A stretch of DNA of 64,000 nt from Meloidogyne chitwoodi. Its lineage: Eukaryota > Nematoda > Chromadorea > Rhabditida > Meloidogynidae. The stretch lies in NCBI GenBank assembly GCA_015183035.1, contig JACZZP010000010.1, forward strand, positions 1,054,001 to 1,118,000, given 5' to 3'. The translations under genes and the position numbers were made by a program. The notes under the pieces are model-generated. The model worked only from the letters and a program-made list of their open reading frames with translations. It searched no databases and was not told the origin of the DNA. Numbering within the stretch: position 1 is the stretch's first letter; each line of letters begins with the position of its first letter. Of this stretch, positions 1-15,307 are shown piece after piece.

Positions 1-2574
1 TTATCAAGAAAAGCAGTGATACGTTGCTCGAACAGTTTGCGCACATTTAACAATTCGTGGTTACGGTTGTTCGCTTCACGTCCATTTTCACGCATTGCCA
101 CCTCACTTCCAAGAGGGCAAAAATGTTGTAACTGTGTAGAATTATCGCCACCATCATAGACACAACCACTACCAATTATGTCATCATTAAAGCCATAACG
201 ACGAACAATGTAACCAAGAGAGGAGCTACTAAATTTTACTAGTTAGGTAATTAAATTCAAATGACTCACGTCTGCTGTATAGGAGAAACTTGATATGGGC
301 GAGGGATGTCATTGAATTCACGACGTGGTGAAAGCCATCGAACCTGTTTAGGCGACTTTTTTGCACTGCCTTCACTTGAAATTGTCGTGACTTTTTTGGC
401 AGTCTGCATTTGAAATGGACGTTGTAAATTGTCAACCATATAAGAAGATTGTGATAGTGGGGCCCTTCTTCCTTTTTGAGTCGTCAATACCGCCTGATTT
501 TTGCTCTTATGTTCATGTAAAGTATCTGGGAGCCAATTCTCTTCCACTTGCTTTCGAGTCTCTCCTGTACCTAACGGTTTATTACAATGATAAGTAGCTT
601 TAGAAATGTACTGAGCACCTAAAATAATAGGACCTTTGCAATTCAAATGGAAGTAAAAGAATTTACCAAATGGTTCGCCAACAGATTGTGCTAGCCGTTG
701 AGTTTTCTTTTCTATTTCCTTATTAACTTTTATCATTTCCTCTTCATTCAAATGTTTTGGCACCCAAGTAAATTGGTATCCGAGATCAGGCTCAAGGAAT
801 GTTTTTTGTTCTGATGTAGAAATGCAAGAAGTAATAGAACAAGAGCCATCGTCTCTATTTTCATTCACTGGAATAAAAGACGAATTGCTGCTGATATGGT
901 TGATAAAGCGATGCTTTTGCTGTTTTGGCTGATAATTTTCCTTTGTTGTTAGCTGTTGATGCTGGGTCGACAACACATTTTTGTTGTGGCCGATAACTCG
1001 AGAAAATACTTTATCGTCTTTATATTTATGAACAACATTGAGTTTGTCATCTGTGGTTGAATTTATATCGGCTAGAAAAGTTAATTATAATTTAAAGTTT
1101 AATGAGAATTACAGTTTGTATTTATACCTAGGGAAGACGTTGCAAGTGGAGGACCAATTTCGGACAGTGAAGTATCAGAAAGCTTTTTATGTATTTCTTT
1201 CGGTATAGGCCGAGAGGCAGCCTCATGTACATCAGCTGAGAGTCTAGAAGTATCTTCACTGTTAGAAGGGAACCAACGCTCCATTCGATCAACTTTATTC
1301 TGTTTTTGTTCATTGTTCTTGCTGATGCTGTAAAATTTGTAAAACTCAAAGAATTATTTAAAGTTAACTCACTTGCTAGAAATGTCTTTACTCATGTCCT
1401 TTTCTTGTTTGTTTAGTATTTTATCCTCATCATTACTTGTGAAACTATCCTTCTTGGCAGCGTCAGCACCTTCTATGAAATCAGCTTCGACTGCTTTCTT
1501 CTTTTGTTCTTTCTTCTTCTTATTCTTCGTCTTCTTCTTAACCCGTTTCTTTTTTGGCGAATGAGAAACACTATTTGAGCGCAAAGATTCGCGGGTAACA
1601 TTCTTAACAGATTTCTGACTAACCTCCAAGGGATGTTCCTCAACAGTCGGCAATGGAGGAGATAATGAGCTTAAACATGCATGTTTAAAATGTTTAATAA
1701 ATTTAAGAACCTATCAACAGTTTGGCCGCTAACAAGAGCTGTGTTTTTTTGCTTATTCGTTGCATCCAATGCCGCTTTTGATGTATCATCATTTTGTTTC
1801 GGAGCAATTACATTAGTACACGAAGAGCCAAAAGCATCGCAAGGAGTGGGAGGAATTAAAACTGGATCGAACGCACACAAAAGAATTGGGCACCACTCAG
1901 CTAATAAATTATAATCTTTCTAATATTGACAAAAATATTATGCAACACTACTTACAAATAATCTTCTCGCCGTCCATCCCGATTATAATCGTACCGAATG
2001 CGAAGCTGATTTCCAAAATACGATGATGTTCATCCTTAAATAAAAAAAACGAAAATCATAACCAGAAAATAAACCACCTGATTTGTGTATTTTGACATTT
2101 TTGAAATGAGAGCATCTTTCGATATTTTCACATTTGAAGCAGAACCAATTTTGAAGCAATAGCCCTCTCGAGTGGATGAAGCACCTCTCTTCTTTTTACC
2201 TTTGTTTTGTTCCTTGTCATATATTAACAAAAACTTGTCATTTAAAGTAGAGACAAAAATTGTTCGCATGAACTGAGGTTTTTGCCTTCGCTTAAAGCAG
2301 CAGCAACATGAAGGCTTTTGGAATCCAACCATAAAAGTTTCCTCTTTTGAACTTGGATAATGTTGAAGTACTTTAGACGGTAGCGGTAACTTAATCGCCT
2401 AAAACAGAAAATAATTAAAACAAGTAAATTCACTAAATGAAATTCATTATTATTTAATTAAAATAAAAGTTTAACCTTAATTTTTTCGCAGAGCGGAATT
2501 GGCAATGGTGCCTCGAATTTTCCACGTGGTGTTCCTGTACGAACCGAGCACACCATTGTTGCATTTGTATACAT
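1..2574 (-). CDS. Unrecognised Lys-rich nematode protein (3' end outside window)
   Basis: The first exon starts MYTNATMVCSVRTGTPRGKF and joins in frame through about eight exons to the left edge. Clear joins are at 2400-2475, 2036-2081, 1910-1950, 1668-1708, 1330-1372, about 1075-1125 and 232-273. Visible parts are a CCCCF cluster followed by basic residues, a strongly Lys-rich stretch near 1490-1560 that could be a nuclear signal, and a C-terminal part with an RPYQVSPIQQT segment that continues as SSLGYIVRRYGFNDD. I recognise no family or catalytic motif. The frame is still open at base 1, so the C-terminus is missing. The consistent splice phases make a real gene likely; the function is unknown. 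Confidence 0.7.
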
Positions 2575-3588
2575 TCCACTCTATCCTTGACAGGTTGATG
2601 AGTCTTAAACCAGATGAAATAAAGATTAAATGATACATTAAAGGATGAGTTTGTTTTTATAGCTACTAAATCTGGTTAATATTATTTAATTCGAATAAGT
2701 ATCGTCCTTAAGATGAAAATTACATAGAAATTCTTCGATTTCTTGAGACACATTAACATATCGTCCTTAAGATGAAAATTACATAGAAATTCTTCGAGTT
2801 CTTGAGACACATTAACATATCGTCCTTAAGATGAAAATTACATAGAAATTCTTCGAGACATAGAAATTCTTCGAGTTCTTGAGACACATTAACATATTGT
2901 CCTTAAGATGAAAATTACATAGAAATTCTTCGAGTTCTTGAGACACATTAACATATTGTCCTTAAGATGAAAATTACATAGAAATTCTTCGAGTTCTTGA
3001 GCTAACTTTTGGGAGTATAAAAAATTTTTTCATAGTATATCTTACGAGATAATCGACTTTGAATTTTGTAACTTCAGCTTTTTTATCAAAATAGCGGGGT
3101 ATAGAAAGAGACAGCGAAAGAAACATACAAAAAATGCTGTAACAATCTTTTTCTTTTGTCGCCACTGAAACGGCTAAAAGTGACTGGTTAAGATGCTGTG
3201 TAATAATATTCTCATTTTCTTTACATAAATTTTCTATAATTTACTATTTAATATTTGTTACTTTTTACTAGGTTGCTTTAAAACAATGATACACTAAAAC
3301 AACGTAAAACTATCAAAATTCCAAATTCAGCATTTTCCAGTCAATTCTTAACATTTGGAACTTCAGTTAAGTGTCATTTTAACACTTTTTTCGGAAGTGT
3401 GCAACAGGTTTGGTTTTTAATTTATTTTTAAAATAAGTAATAAAATAATAAATTTTTTTTATTTTGTTTAGTGGCTTGCAGGAAAAACTGACGTGTGCTC
3501 GTCAGATTGCCAAGATTTATCCACCACAAGTGCCAATCATTTGTTATCCAGTGTTCAGAAACAACCTACTGAAGAAAAACACGCAGAC
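2575..3588. other. Intergenic region with tandem repeat; possible JNK 5' exon
   Basis: This stretch lies upstream of both the left gene and the JNK-like kinase, so it is a divergent promoter. It holds the 59-bp tandem repeat. From 3471, after a TTTGTTTAG acceptor-like site, a frame (WLAGKTDVCSSD...) stays open into the kinase first exon. The true kinase start could therefore lie upstream of 3589, or the AG could be a spliced-leader acceptor. Confidence 0.5.
2701..3001. repeat. 59-bp tandem repeat, five copies
   Basis: Near-identical units beginning TCGTCCTTAAGATG start at 2702, 2761, 2820, 2897 and 2956. The spacing is 59 bp except for one 77-bp step, where an internal 18-bp piece (around ACATAGAAATTCTTCGAG) is duplicated. 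There is no ORF through the array. Confidence 0.9.
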
Positions 3589-6633
<3,045 letters not shown>

Positions 6634-7039
6634 TATGCATGTAAATTAAAAAAATATTTAGTATTTCAAGAGAAATTATGCAATTCATTCCACTCAACCT
6701 GGTGTCTGCACTCTAACCTATTAGCTAACAACTATTTTAGTATTTTTCGATTGGTCTGTTTAAAATAAAAACAATGTCAACTTATTGGAAAAATAATTCT
6801 AAATAAAATTTCAAATGTTTATTTGTAATTTTTTATTCTAATTTTCATACCCATTAATTCTAATTATATTTTTTATCCCGCTTATTTTAATTGTGCGCAA
6901 ATTAACTGATTAAAAATTCCTTTAACTTTTCAATATAAATTTTGAAATCTCTTTTTTATTGATAAATTAGCAAAGTTTAAACTTTTATTACTTATTTTTA
7001 CAATGTTATGATTTTATTTAAGTTTAGTTTTTTACAACT
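6634..7039. other. AT-rich intergenic spacer
   Basis: Spacer between the kinase stop and the DCAF13 start, both on the plus strand. I see no coding frame or repeat. It should contain the kinase 3' UTR and the DCAF13 promoter. Confidence 0.6.
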
Positions 7040-8937
7040 ATGAAAATAAAAGTTATATCAAGGAATCCTGAAGATTATCAGCGTGAAACCAAGTTGGATA
7101 TTTTCAAAGGTTTGTTTGCTTCCAAAGGAAATCTTCAGAACTGAGTATCACAGAATTAATTCTACTATCTGTATTTGGGTTATTTTAAACTTTATAACTA
7201 TTTTTTGTTGGAATCCCCCCATTTTTTTATGGAATAACAAAATTTAAAAAATCAAATTACTAATTATAAAATTTCAGCATCACGCAGTTATTTCACAAGT
7301 CAAGACCCATTTAGGCATCAAGTCGAGTATACACGTGCACTAAATTCGTTTGTTTTAATATTTTTTTTAAACAACTAGTATAATTATTTTTTAAATTTTG
7401 TTACATAACTATTGTATAAAATCATTTAAAATTAATAGGGCAAAGTTGGAGAGGGTTTTTGCTAAACCTTTTATTGCTGCATTTGACGGACATAATGAGG
7501 CAATTAATTTATTGGAGAAGCATCCCCTCCGTCTTTCAACTATTATTTCTGGTGCTCGTGATGGTCAAGTGAAAGTTTGGCATTTAGTAAGCAGAAAGTG
7601 TTTTCAAACAGTCCAAGCTCATAATGGCCCGATAAATGGTTTGTTTCATTTATAGTAAAGGTAGAAATTTTTATTTTTAGGTATTTCCATTGATGGACAA
7701 ACGGGAAATAACTTTATAACTGTTGGACAAGATTCCCAACTCAAAGTTTGGGCCCTTCCACAAGAAGGTAGTGGAGTGCCATATTCAGAAGAACCTTGTC
7801 ATTCCATTTCTCTTAATGGTGTCCCTCATTCTGTTTCTCATGTTACAAACTCTTCAGATTTTGCGACATGTGGTGATGGGATAAGCATTTGGAAATTATT
7901 TAGGTTTTAATAACTGATGAAATGAAAATTTTAAAATATTATCAGAGAATCTCCAATCCGTCACTATGATTTGGGTCCAAATACCGTATCTTTTCTTCGC
8001 TGTAATCCAATAGAAGATTCAATCATTGCTGGTTGCTCCAACGACCGATCAATTTTTTTGCTTGATTCTCGTCAAAGAGTACCTCTTACTAAAGTTGTAC
8101 TCAAATTGCGAAGTAATTCTCTTGCTTGGCATCCTTTGGAAACATTTACTTTCACTGTAGCATCTGAGGACTATAAGTATGTTCAATTATTTAAGCTTTT
8201 AACTTTTTAATTTTTCTAATATTAGTTTATATACTTTTGATATGCGACATCTTGAAAAGGCCAGGCTTGTACATCAAGGTCACACTTCTGCGGTAATGGA
8301 TATTGATTACGCACCATCAGGTCAAGAATTTGTCAGTGGCTCTTTTGATCGTTCTATACGTATTTTCCCATCAGAACAATGGAAAAGCAGGTAAAAATTT
8401 TCAATTTTTTTAATAGTTTAAATAAAAATATTTCAAGGGAAATTTATCACACTCCAAGAATGCAATACGTATTATCCGTGCTTTGGTCTCTTGACAATAA
8501 ATATATTCTTTCGGGTAGTGATGACATGAATATTAGACTTTGGAAAGCTAATGCAGCAGAAAAGCTTGGACCAGTGAGTTATTCAAACTCATTTTTATTT
8601 AATTATTTTAAAATCTATATTTAGTTAGTTCCACGTGAAAAAATAGCATTAGAATACAGCCAACGATTACGAGAAACATATCAAAATCATCCTGAAGTTC
8701 GTCGGATTGTTAAACACAGACATGTACCAAAAGCTATTTACAGGTTATTAATCTCTATTTATTATTCTATAATCTTTAATTTTTTCTTAATTTTAAAGTG
8801 CTGCAAGAGAACATCGTATAATTCGTGAATCACAACGCCGAAAGGACAAAAACAGGCGTATGAATTCAAAAATGGCGGCGAGCGAACCTCATTTGCCGGA
8901 AACGGTTAAAACAATTGTTAGAACTGGATTAGATTAA
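7040..8937 (+). CDS. DCAF13: DCAF13 / Sof1 WD40 protein
   Basis: A nucleolar WD40 protein of the U3 snoRNP/small-subunit processome needed for 18S rRNA maturation; vertebrate forms also act as CUL4-DDB1 substrate receptors. Nine exons join cleanly: 7040-7109, 7278-7347, 7439-7638, 7681-7903, 7946-8176, 8226-8390, 8438-8573, 8625-8743 and 8799-8937. Hallmarks are the start MKIKVISRNPEDYQRETKLD, the segment AKLERVFAKPF, WD repeats such as ISGARDGQVKVWHL, and EFVSGSFDRSIRIF followed by SGSDDMNIRLWKANAAEKLG. The C-terminal Sof1 domain has REKIALEYSQRLRE and RRIVKHRHVPKAIY. Length and order match the family. The ATG comes just before the conserved N-terminus, so the start is secure. Confidence 0.95.
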
Positions 8938-9802
8938 TTTTTGGTTTTTAAATTGAATTTTGAAATTAAATAATATATTTTGAGTTTTTTACAATTTTTT
9001 GTTTTTTTTCTAATTAAATTTTTTGGATTTTACTATTTAATTATAGCAATAGATAAAGCTTTTTATAAAAATCAATTCCTTTTTTGAATGTCTTCAATCA
9101 AAATATTTTTTATCTTTATCCTCCTTTTATTTTCATTGCGTGTAATCAAAATTTTCTGTTTTTATGCACAAAGTTGAATAATGAAACTAGTTTTTCTTGG
9201 ATTTTTTCCTAAAAAAATTGTTAAATGTTTACAACATTTTAGCTATATATTAATTAAAGAAAAATTAAAAAAACTGCTGTTTATAATTTTAACTAATTTT
9301 AATATATTTATTCGTTTCCTCAAATGTAAAAATTATACAAATTTAGCAAATTTTCTATTAATATTTAAGTTCTGCTTCAAATTCTTTTTTTACTAGTAAT
9401 AGTTAGGTATACCTTTTACCTTAGGTAACTTTTCTAATTTATCTTCTTTCGCCTAATTAGAAAAAAAAAAGAAAATACTAAACAACAAAAGATGTAAATG
9501 ACTTTTTTGCATGCTTCTTTCTCTTTGTGATTGATCACAAATTGAATTTATTATAGTATCGCTAAATCCTTAATCGATTCCACCATTTATTTAGTACAGT
9601 TATTCCTCTCATTAAAATGGCAATAATTTTAAAAATTTTGATTTAAACTAAATATGTATATTTTTTAAATTTATTTTAAGTTTTAACTTTCACTTTATTA
9701 TTAATTTTTGTATAATAACTTAAAAATATATATTTTAATATATCCTTAAAAAAGGAGTTAAAATCTTTATGTTTCTTAAAGTTAATTTTAAAACAGTGGT
9801 TA
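8938..9802. other. AT-rich intergenic spacer
   Basis: Between DCAF13 and the DB-module gene. A 71-codon open frame at 9181-9396 is rich in Phe, Leu and Lys, as expected by chance in AT-rich DNA, and has no splice context. No supported feature otherwise. Confidence 0.6.
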
Positions 9803-10735
9803 ATGTTATTATTATTGTTTATATTTTTAACTTTTTTAACGGCAATTTTTGCTAAAGCGGATATCAGTGATTTTGAACAACCTGGAGTAAGAAAAGAAAT
9901 TTAAATTAAAATTCAATTAAAATTTTTTTTTAATTTTTGAGGATTGTGGAACGGCTGGCACAGATTGGAAGCCATGTATTGATAGAAGAATTGCTGATAT
10001 GGTTTTTGGTTCGTGTTGTGATCGTTTTGTTCCTCCAGAATGTCGGGGTATTTGTACTTATGAAAGTCATCCAATTGAAGCAAGAGTTTTAGTTTTGTTT
10101 TTCTTTTATTTTTAATTAAATGAATAACCTTTTTAAATAAAGTTAATGCACACAATTCAACCAAGTAGATGTAGATTATATAAATATTTACCTTCTATTG
10201 TACATTGTGCAGCACAAACTCATGACAATACAGTTAAATATTTAAATTATTTAAAAATTAAAATTTTAAATAAATTAATAAAAGATATATATATATTTAA
10301 AATAATTATTTATTTATTAAAAAGGTTTGTTGTCGAGAAATGGGTTTACAAGAAATTGGACAAAGTTGCTTAGATCTTTGCCGTCCTCAGGTTAAAAAAT
10401 AATTTGTATATTTAAAAAAATTATTTTTAAAGGAAAATCCTAGAATATTATGGGGTACAAAATCACTTAGAAAAGATTTAGTTCAATGTCTCTCCAAATG
10501 GGATCAGGTAAAAATTAATTTATTAATATTAAAAAAATAATAATTAAAGGTTATGTTTTGTCATCAATCAGGACTTAGAGCACGAAAACTTAAAAATGCT
10601 GCTGCTGTTCTAGCAACATTTTCAACATCTTTATTAACAACACAAATACCTAATAATATTCTTCCAATTAAAAGGGCAATAAATAATGAAACTAATAATA
10701 ATAATAAAGGAAATTTTACTTTCAATAAAATTTAA
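9803..10735 (+). CDS. Secreted DB-module protein
   Basis: A nematode-specific secreted protein with the Cys-rich DB module (a Pfam family of unknown function). The chosen ATG opens a strong signal peptide (MLLLLFIFLTFLTAIFAKA). The earlier ATG at 9769 hits a stop in another frame. Exon 2 starts at the AG before DCGTAGTDWKPCIDRRIAD and carries CCDRFVPPECRGICTYESHP. Later exons give CRLYKYLPSIVHCAAQTHDNT, then CCREMGLQEIGQSCLDLCRP, matching the spaced CC / C...C / C pattern of the module. The C-terminal tail is low-complexity and Asn-rich, with no membrane anchor. The exact molecular role of DB proteins is not known. Confidence 0.82.
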
Positions 10736-11278
10736 ATAATAAATATTATATTTACCTCATATATAATTAAATTTAATTAAAATATATAATATAATATTTA
10801 AATTTGAAAAATAGTGGAATTTTATAAAGTTTAGATCCCCCTTTTCTTATTACTTGACACAGCAAAAACAGAAGAATTTCTATAAGAAAAATAAAAAATA
10901 AGAAGACAGAAGATGTAAAAGAGTTCCCTTAAACTTTAAAATTCACAGAAATATTATTAATTTATTAGCTTTTAACAGTTTATTCTCAAAAGAAGTTATT
11001 AATTTTTTGTTGAGCTAAAACTAAATGACTTTTATGTATATAAATTTATTTTTTGACTTTAAAATACATTTTTTATTACAAATTAATTAATACAAACAAA
11101 TATAATGATAATACATACATATATCTATAACAATTATAATTATTATACAATAATATACACATATAATAGTAGATATAGTATAATAATTTATTAGAGTATA
11201 GGTAACTATTTTATTAAGAAAATAATACAAGAAAAAGAATATATATATTTATTTATTTACCTATTTTTATTTATTTAT
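10736..11278. other. Convergent intergenic spacer
   Basis: Lies between the 3' ends of two convergent genes. It is almost pure A/T with TATA-type microsatellite stretches near 11100-11180. No gene seen. Confidence 0.6.
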
Positions 11279-12918
11279 TTAGTTAAGAGGAGTATCATAT
11301 AGAGGTTGCTCCTCTCCTTCCACATTATTTGGGACATTTGGATCTTGAACAGTTTCTGGAACCTCAATACCTTCCACAGGAACTTCAACACCTTCTCTAC
11401 TTTTGGTATGTTCATCATCTTTGATATCTTCCAACATCTTTTTTGATTTTTTATCCTTTTCCTTTTTGTCACTCCTAAAAAAATTAATTTTATATTTCAA
11501 AAGAATATAAAAAACAAACAATTCAGAATCATCAGCAATATTTGTAAGCCCAGTTTGGCCCAAATCTTCAATATTGCCTTCATCTACCTCCATTCCAACA
11601 GTCTTTAATGCCATAAATTTATTAGCCTTATTTTCTTCTTTTTTGCTTCCTGCTAATAAACCATCCTCTACAACTACTGTTTTCTCAATATCCTCATCAT
11701 TACCAACCTTTTTAGTTTCTTTTGGTTTTTTAAGGAAACGAATAAGCAGAAAAGCAAAAGCTGATGAACAACTAAAAAATAATAAATATTTAAAAAAATT
11801 AAAAAATAACCCAATTAATATCACAATTAACAAAATTAATAAAATATCTGTTAAACAATCAGCAATAGAAAGTTCTTTTTTGATTTTATTTATTTTTGTT
11901 GTACTTTTGGTAGTATTAGTACTTAATAATTTTGTAGAAGTACTGGTGATAATTGTTGTATTTTGAATTTTAGTAATTTCTTCATTGCTAATTGTTGATA
12001 TCTAAATATTTATTATTTTATTTAAATTTTAATTAAAATTTACTATATCGGTTGTAGAATACTTCATAGTTGGTGGGATCTCTTCTTTAATACATTTATC
12101 AAAAGATATTGCCCCCAATGCTTCCTTTTCTTTACTCTTTTTACCAATAAGCAAATAAAGTTCTTTTTCCTTTAATCAAATTAATTAAAAAAAATATTTA
12201 AAAATAATATTTACATTTGAAGAAAATTCAACATTACAAGAAAATATATCCATTGTTTTAGGTTTTAATTCAATCAAATAATAAGATTGTCCTTTAATTG
12301 GTTTACCAATTTTACATTTAGCATTGAATGTAGTATTACATGAATAATATTTATTTAATTTATAAACACAATTAACTTTCTAAAATATATTTTTAAAAAT
12401 AAATTAAAATATATTTATTTATTTATTTACCTCGTTTTCAAAAATACAATTACTTTGAATAAACTTTTTCTTCATAATTGGAATACAAGAATTAACTGGG
12501 CTTGTAATTTCTTCTTTTCCAAGATTAACAATAGCATCAACAATTTCAATTTCCCCAAAGTTACCCGCCTTGATTGGATTATAATTTTTGATAGCCATAT
12601 TAAAATTGATCATTTTATCTTCATTGCCTGGCACAATAGCAAAACAACTGTTTGAAACAAAATATTTTAATAAAACAAATAAATTAATAACTTATAAGGT
12701 TTTAACTTGAATTTTGTGAAGAGACCACGACTTGGCTTACAAAAATAATTATCCAATGTTCCATTAGGAATACAATCAAATTCTTTTTTCAAATCATTAT
12801 AGATTGCTTCAGTTGGTCCAGGCGTTGTTGGCAACTTTGTCATTGTTAATAGCAATTGTTTTGAATAGAAGAGAAACAGAAGAAAAAGAAGGTGACGAAT
12901 GTCCAGAATAAGCTTCAT
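11279..12918 (-). CDS. Orphan single-pass membrane protein with acidic tail
   Basis: An N-terminal hydrophobic leader (MKLILDIRHLLFLLFLFYS) is followed by an extracellular-looking part with scattered cysteines (ECIPNG-like, NYFCKPSRG, NSCFAIVPGNEDK, SCIPIMKKKF, NCVYKLNKYYSC). A Ser/Thr-rich stalk (TTIITSTSTKLLSTNTTKSTT) leads to a transmembrane helix formed across an intron (ILLILLIVILIGCSSAFAF) and a stop-transfer RFLKKPKETKK. The cytoplasmic tail is charged, with KKEKDKKSKK and a repeated valine/proline/glutamate pattern (GVEVPVEGIEVPETVQDP). It is probably a type I surface protein. I recognise no known domain. Splice phases agree through five or six exons. Confidence 0.65.
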
Positions 12919-13352
12919 TATATATATATTTATTTATTTATTATATATATTGTTTTAATAGAAAATAAAATAAAATAAATAATTTAAAACCTTTTTATAG
13001 TACAAAATATTCTTATAAAAATATTTATATTTTTTTAATTTTGTAAAATATTTTAATTTTATGTACACCTTTTTTTTTAAATAAATAAATATTTTATTTA
13101 TTTTAAAGAAAAAATAATTACAAAAATATTTAAAAATTATTCTCAAATAAGAAAATCATAAATGTATATTTTAAAGGTATTAAAAAGTTTATTTATTTTG
13201 TTAGAGGAAATACGGTATATTTTTTTAATTATTTATGTAATTTAATAATATTTACTAATTTAATTTAAAATATTATTAATTATTATATTTTTATTTTTTT
13301 ATCACATTTTTTAATTATTTTCTTTTTATTCTCTAAATTTTTGATAATTTCT
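12919..13352. other. AT-rich intergenic spacer
   Basis: Between the orphan membrane gene start and the end of the first transporter gene, about 90% A/T. The short Tyr/Lys/Phe-rich frame inside it (12955-13146) looks like chance. Confidence 0.6.
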
Positions 13353-15030
13353 TCAATTTATTTTTTCTTCAAAATTTATTTGATTTCCATTAAATATAAT
13401 TTGAGTAAATATAAAAAGTTTTTCTAAAATTTTATTTTTAAAAATGAAATAATTAATTTAAATTAATTTACCATTTAAATAATTAAATATTCTAATAAAT
13501 TTTGATGATTTTAATAAAGGTGATTTTTCCCAAATAAATAAATAAAATAAAATTAAAGAAATTGCAAGAATATAAAGGCCAATAGAAGAAGTATTAAAAT
13601 CTTTAAAAATAGTTACTCCAACCAAAAATAATATAAAAATTAAAAAAATAAAAGGAAATATTATTGGAATATTAATAATTGAATTATTATTTAATTTATT
13701 TAAATAAAATAATTTAATTTTAATTAATGCACAAATTGTAAATAAACGTTGAGTCCACATAATAAAAGATACATAACCAATTAATTTATCAAAACTATTA
13801 AGAAAAGAAAAAATAAAAGCCAAAATAACCTTAAAAAATATTTAAATTTATTTATTTAAAATAAATAAATAAATTTACTTGAAAAATTAAAGCAACTCTT
13901 GGAGAATCATTTTTTAAATTAATACAATATAAAAAAGTTGGTAATTGACCTTTACTAGCAGCTGCTAACATATAACGACTTGCAACAAAAAGTGTAGAAT
14001 TTAAAGAGCCAATAAGCATAATACAAATTAAAAAAGGTAATAAAGGTTTTAAAATACCCATTGAAAGATTTGAAAATAACTAAAAATTATTTTAAGAAAT
14101 AAAAAATAAAAACAAACATTAACAATTGTAACAGAATCTTTAATTTCATTTATTGGAATAACAATTAAAAATGCCAAATTAACAAAAATATATAAAAATG
14201 CCACTAAAATAATTCCAACAGGCATTGCAAAAAATAAAGTTTGTTTTAAATTTTTAATTTCTTCAGCTCCAAAATTTAAAATATCCCAACCATCATAACT
14301 AAATAATGCAGAAAATAAAGCATTAACAATTAAAGAAATATCAAAATTAGAATTGGCAAATGGTTGAGAAAAATTTAATTTAAAATAATTATCTTAAATA
14401 ATTTAATTATATAAGAATAATTAAATTAACCATTAAATATAAAAATATAAAATCCAATTCCAATAATTAATAAAATAGCTAAAATTTTAGCAGAAGAACA
14501 AATAATTTGAAATCTTGAAGCAAAAGTACGAAGAGAGAAAAAATTAATAAAAATTAAAAGCCAACAAAGTCCATAACCAATAAATTTTATTAAAAATATT
14601 TTTTCTAATTTTGAAGAAGAACAGATTTTTATATTAAATATTTGAAGAAAATATTCAGCAAATGTTTCTGCTTGTATTGAAATTGTTAAAGGTAATGTTA
14701 ATATACAAGTACAAAACATAAACATAAAAGCTATTGAATTCCTTTTTTAATTTAAAATAATTAAATAAATTAATTAAAATACCATTTAACATGTGTAAGA
14801 TAAGCAAAATCACCTCCTGATCGTCTTATATTAGTTCCTAATTCACAATAACAATAAGCCCCTAAAGTAGCTATTAAAGCTGATAATAACCAAATAATTA
14901 AAAAAAGGCCAATAGAACCAGTATTTTTTAAAATATTTCCAGGAACTATAAAAATACCAGAACCAATAATATTTCCAATTATATATGATACTGCACCCCA
15001 ACGACCTATTTTATTATCTGATTTTGTCAT
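13353..15030 (-). CDS. SLC7-type amino-acid transporter (copy A)
   Basis: An APC-superfamily amino-acid exchanger of the plasma membrane, like the nematode aat light chains. The N-terminus has the family signature VSYIIGNIIGSGIFIVPG in TM1, then GSIGLFLIIWLLSALIATLG in TM2 and ELGTNIRRSGGDFAYL. Later exons give AIQAETFAEY-like TM3/4 sequence (SIQAETFAEYFLQ), YDGWDILNFGAEEIKN before TM7, SLNSTLFVASRYMLAAASKGQLP, and hydrophobic C-terminal helices. A short final exon (13353-13423, EKLFIFTQIIFNGNQINF) is placed by analogy with copy B. Codons are almost wholly A/T at third positions. Its first exon, first intron and start of exon 2 are identical to copy B, while the rest is diverged. The substrate cannot be read from sequence. 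Confidence 0.87.
14717..15018. repeat. 302-bp block identical to 17018-17319
   Basis: Base-for-base identical to 17018-17319 by eye, including the intron. It covers most of exon 1, intron 1 and the start of exon 2 of transporter copy A. Identity stops within the first codons at one side and just inside exon 2 at the other. Confidence 0.88.
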
Positions 15031-15307
15031 TTTTATTTAAAATTTTATTTAAAAAAATAAAATAAAATTAATATATATTTTATTTATTTATTAGAAATAT
15101 TAAATAATTAAAAAATATAAAATGATAAAAATAATAATAAAAAAGATAAAAAATATTTATAAAATTCTCTAGATAAAAATATTTTAAAAATTTAAAATTA
15201 AATTCTTAGATTTAATTTATATTTTTTTATTTATTTTTTAAAGGAAAATAAAAATATATACAAAAAATTAATTAATTAAGTAATCACTTTAATAAATTTA
15301 ATTATTA

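Noticed and set aside
9181..9396. 71-codon plus-strand frame between DCAF13 and the DB gene
   Set aside because: Composition is Phe/Leu/Lys/Asn as expected from random A/T-rich DNA; no splice or signal context.
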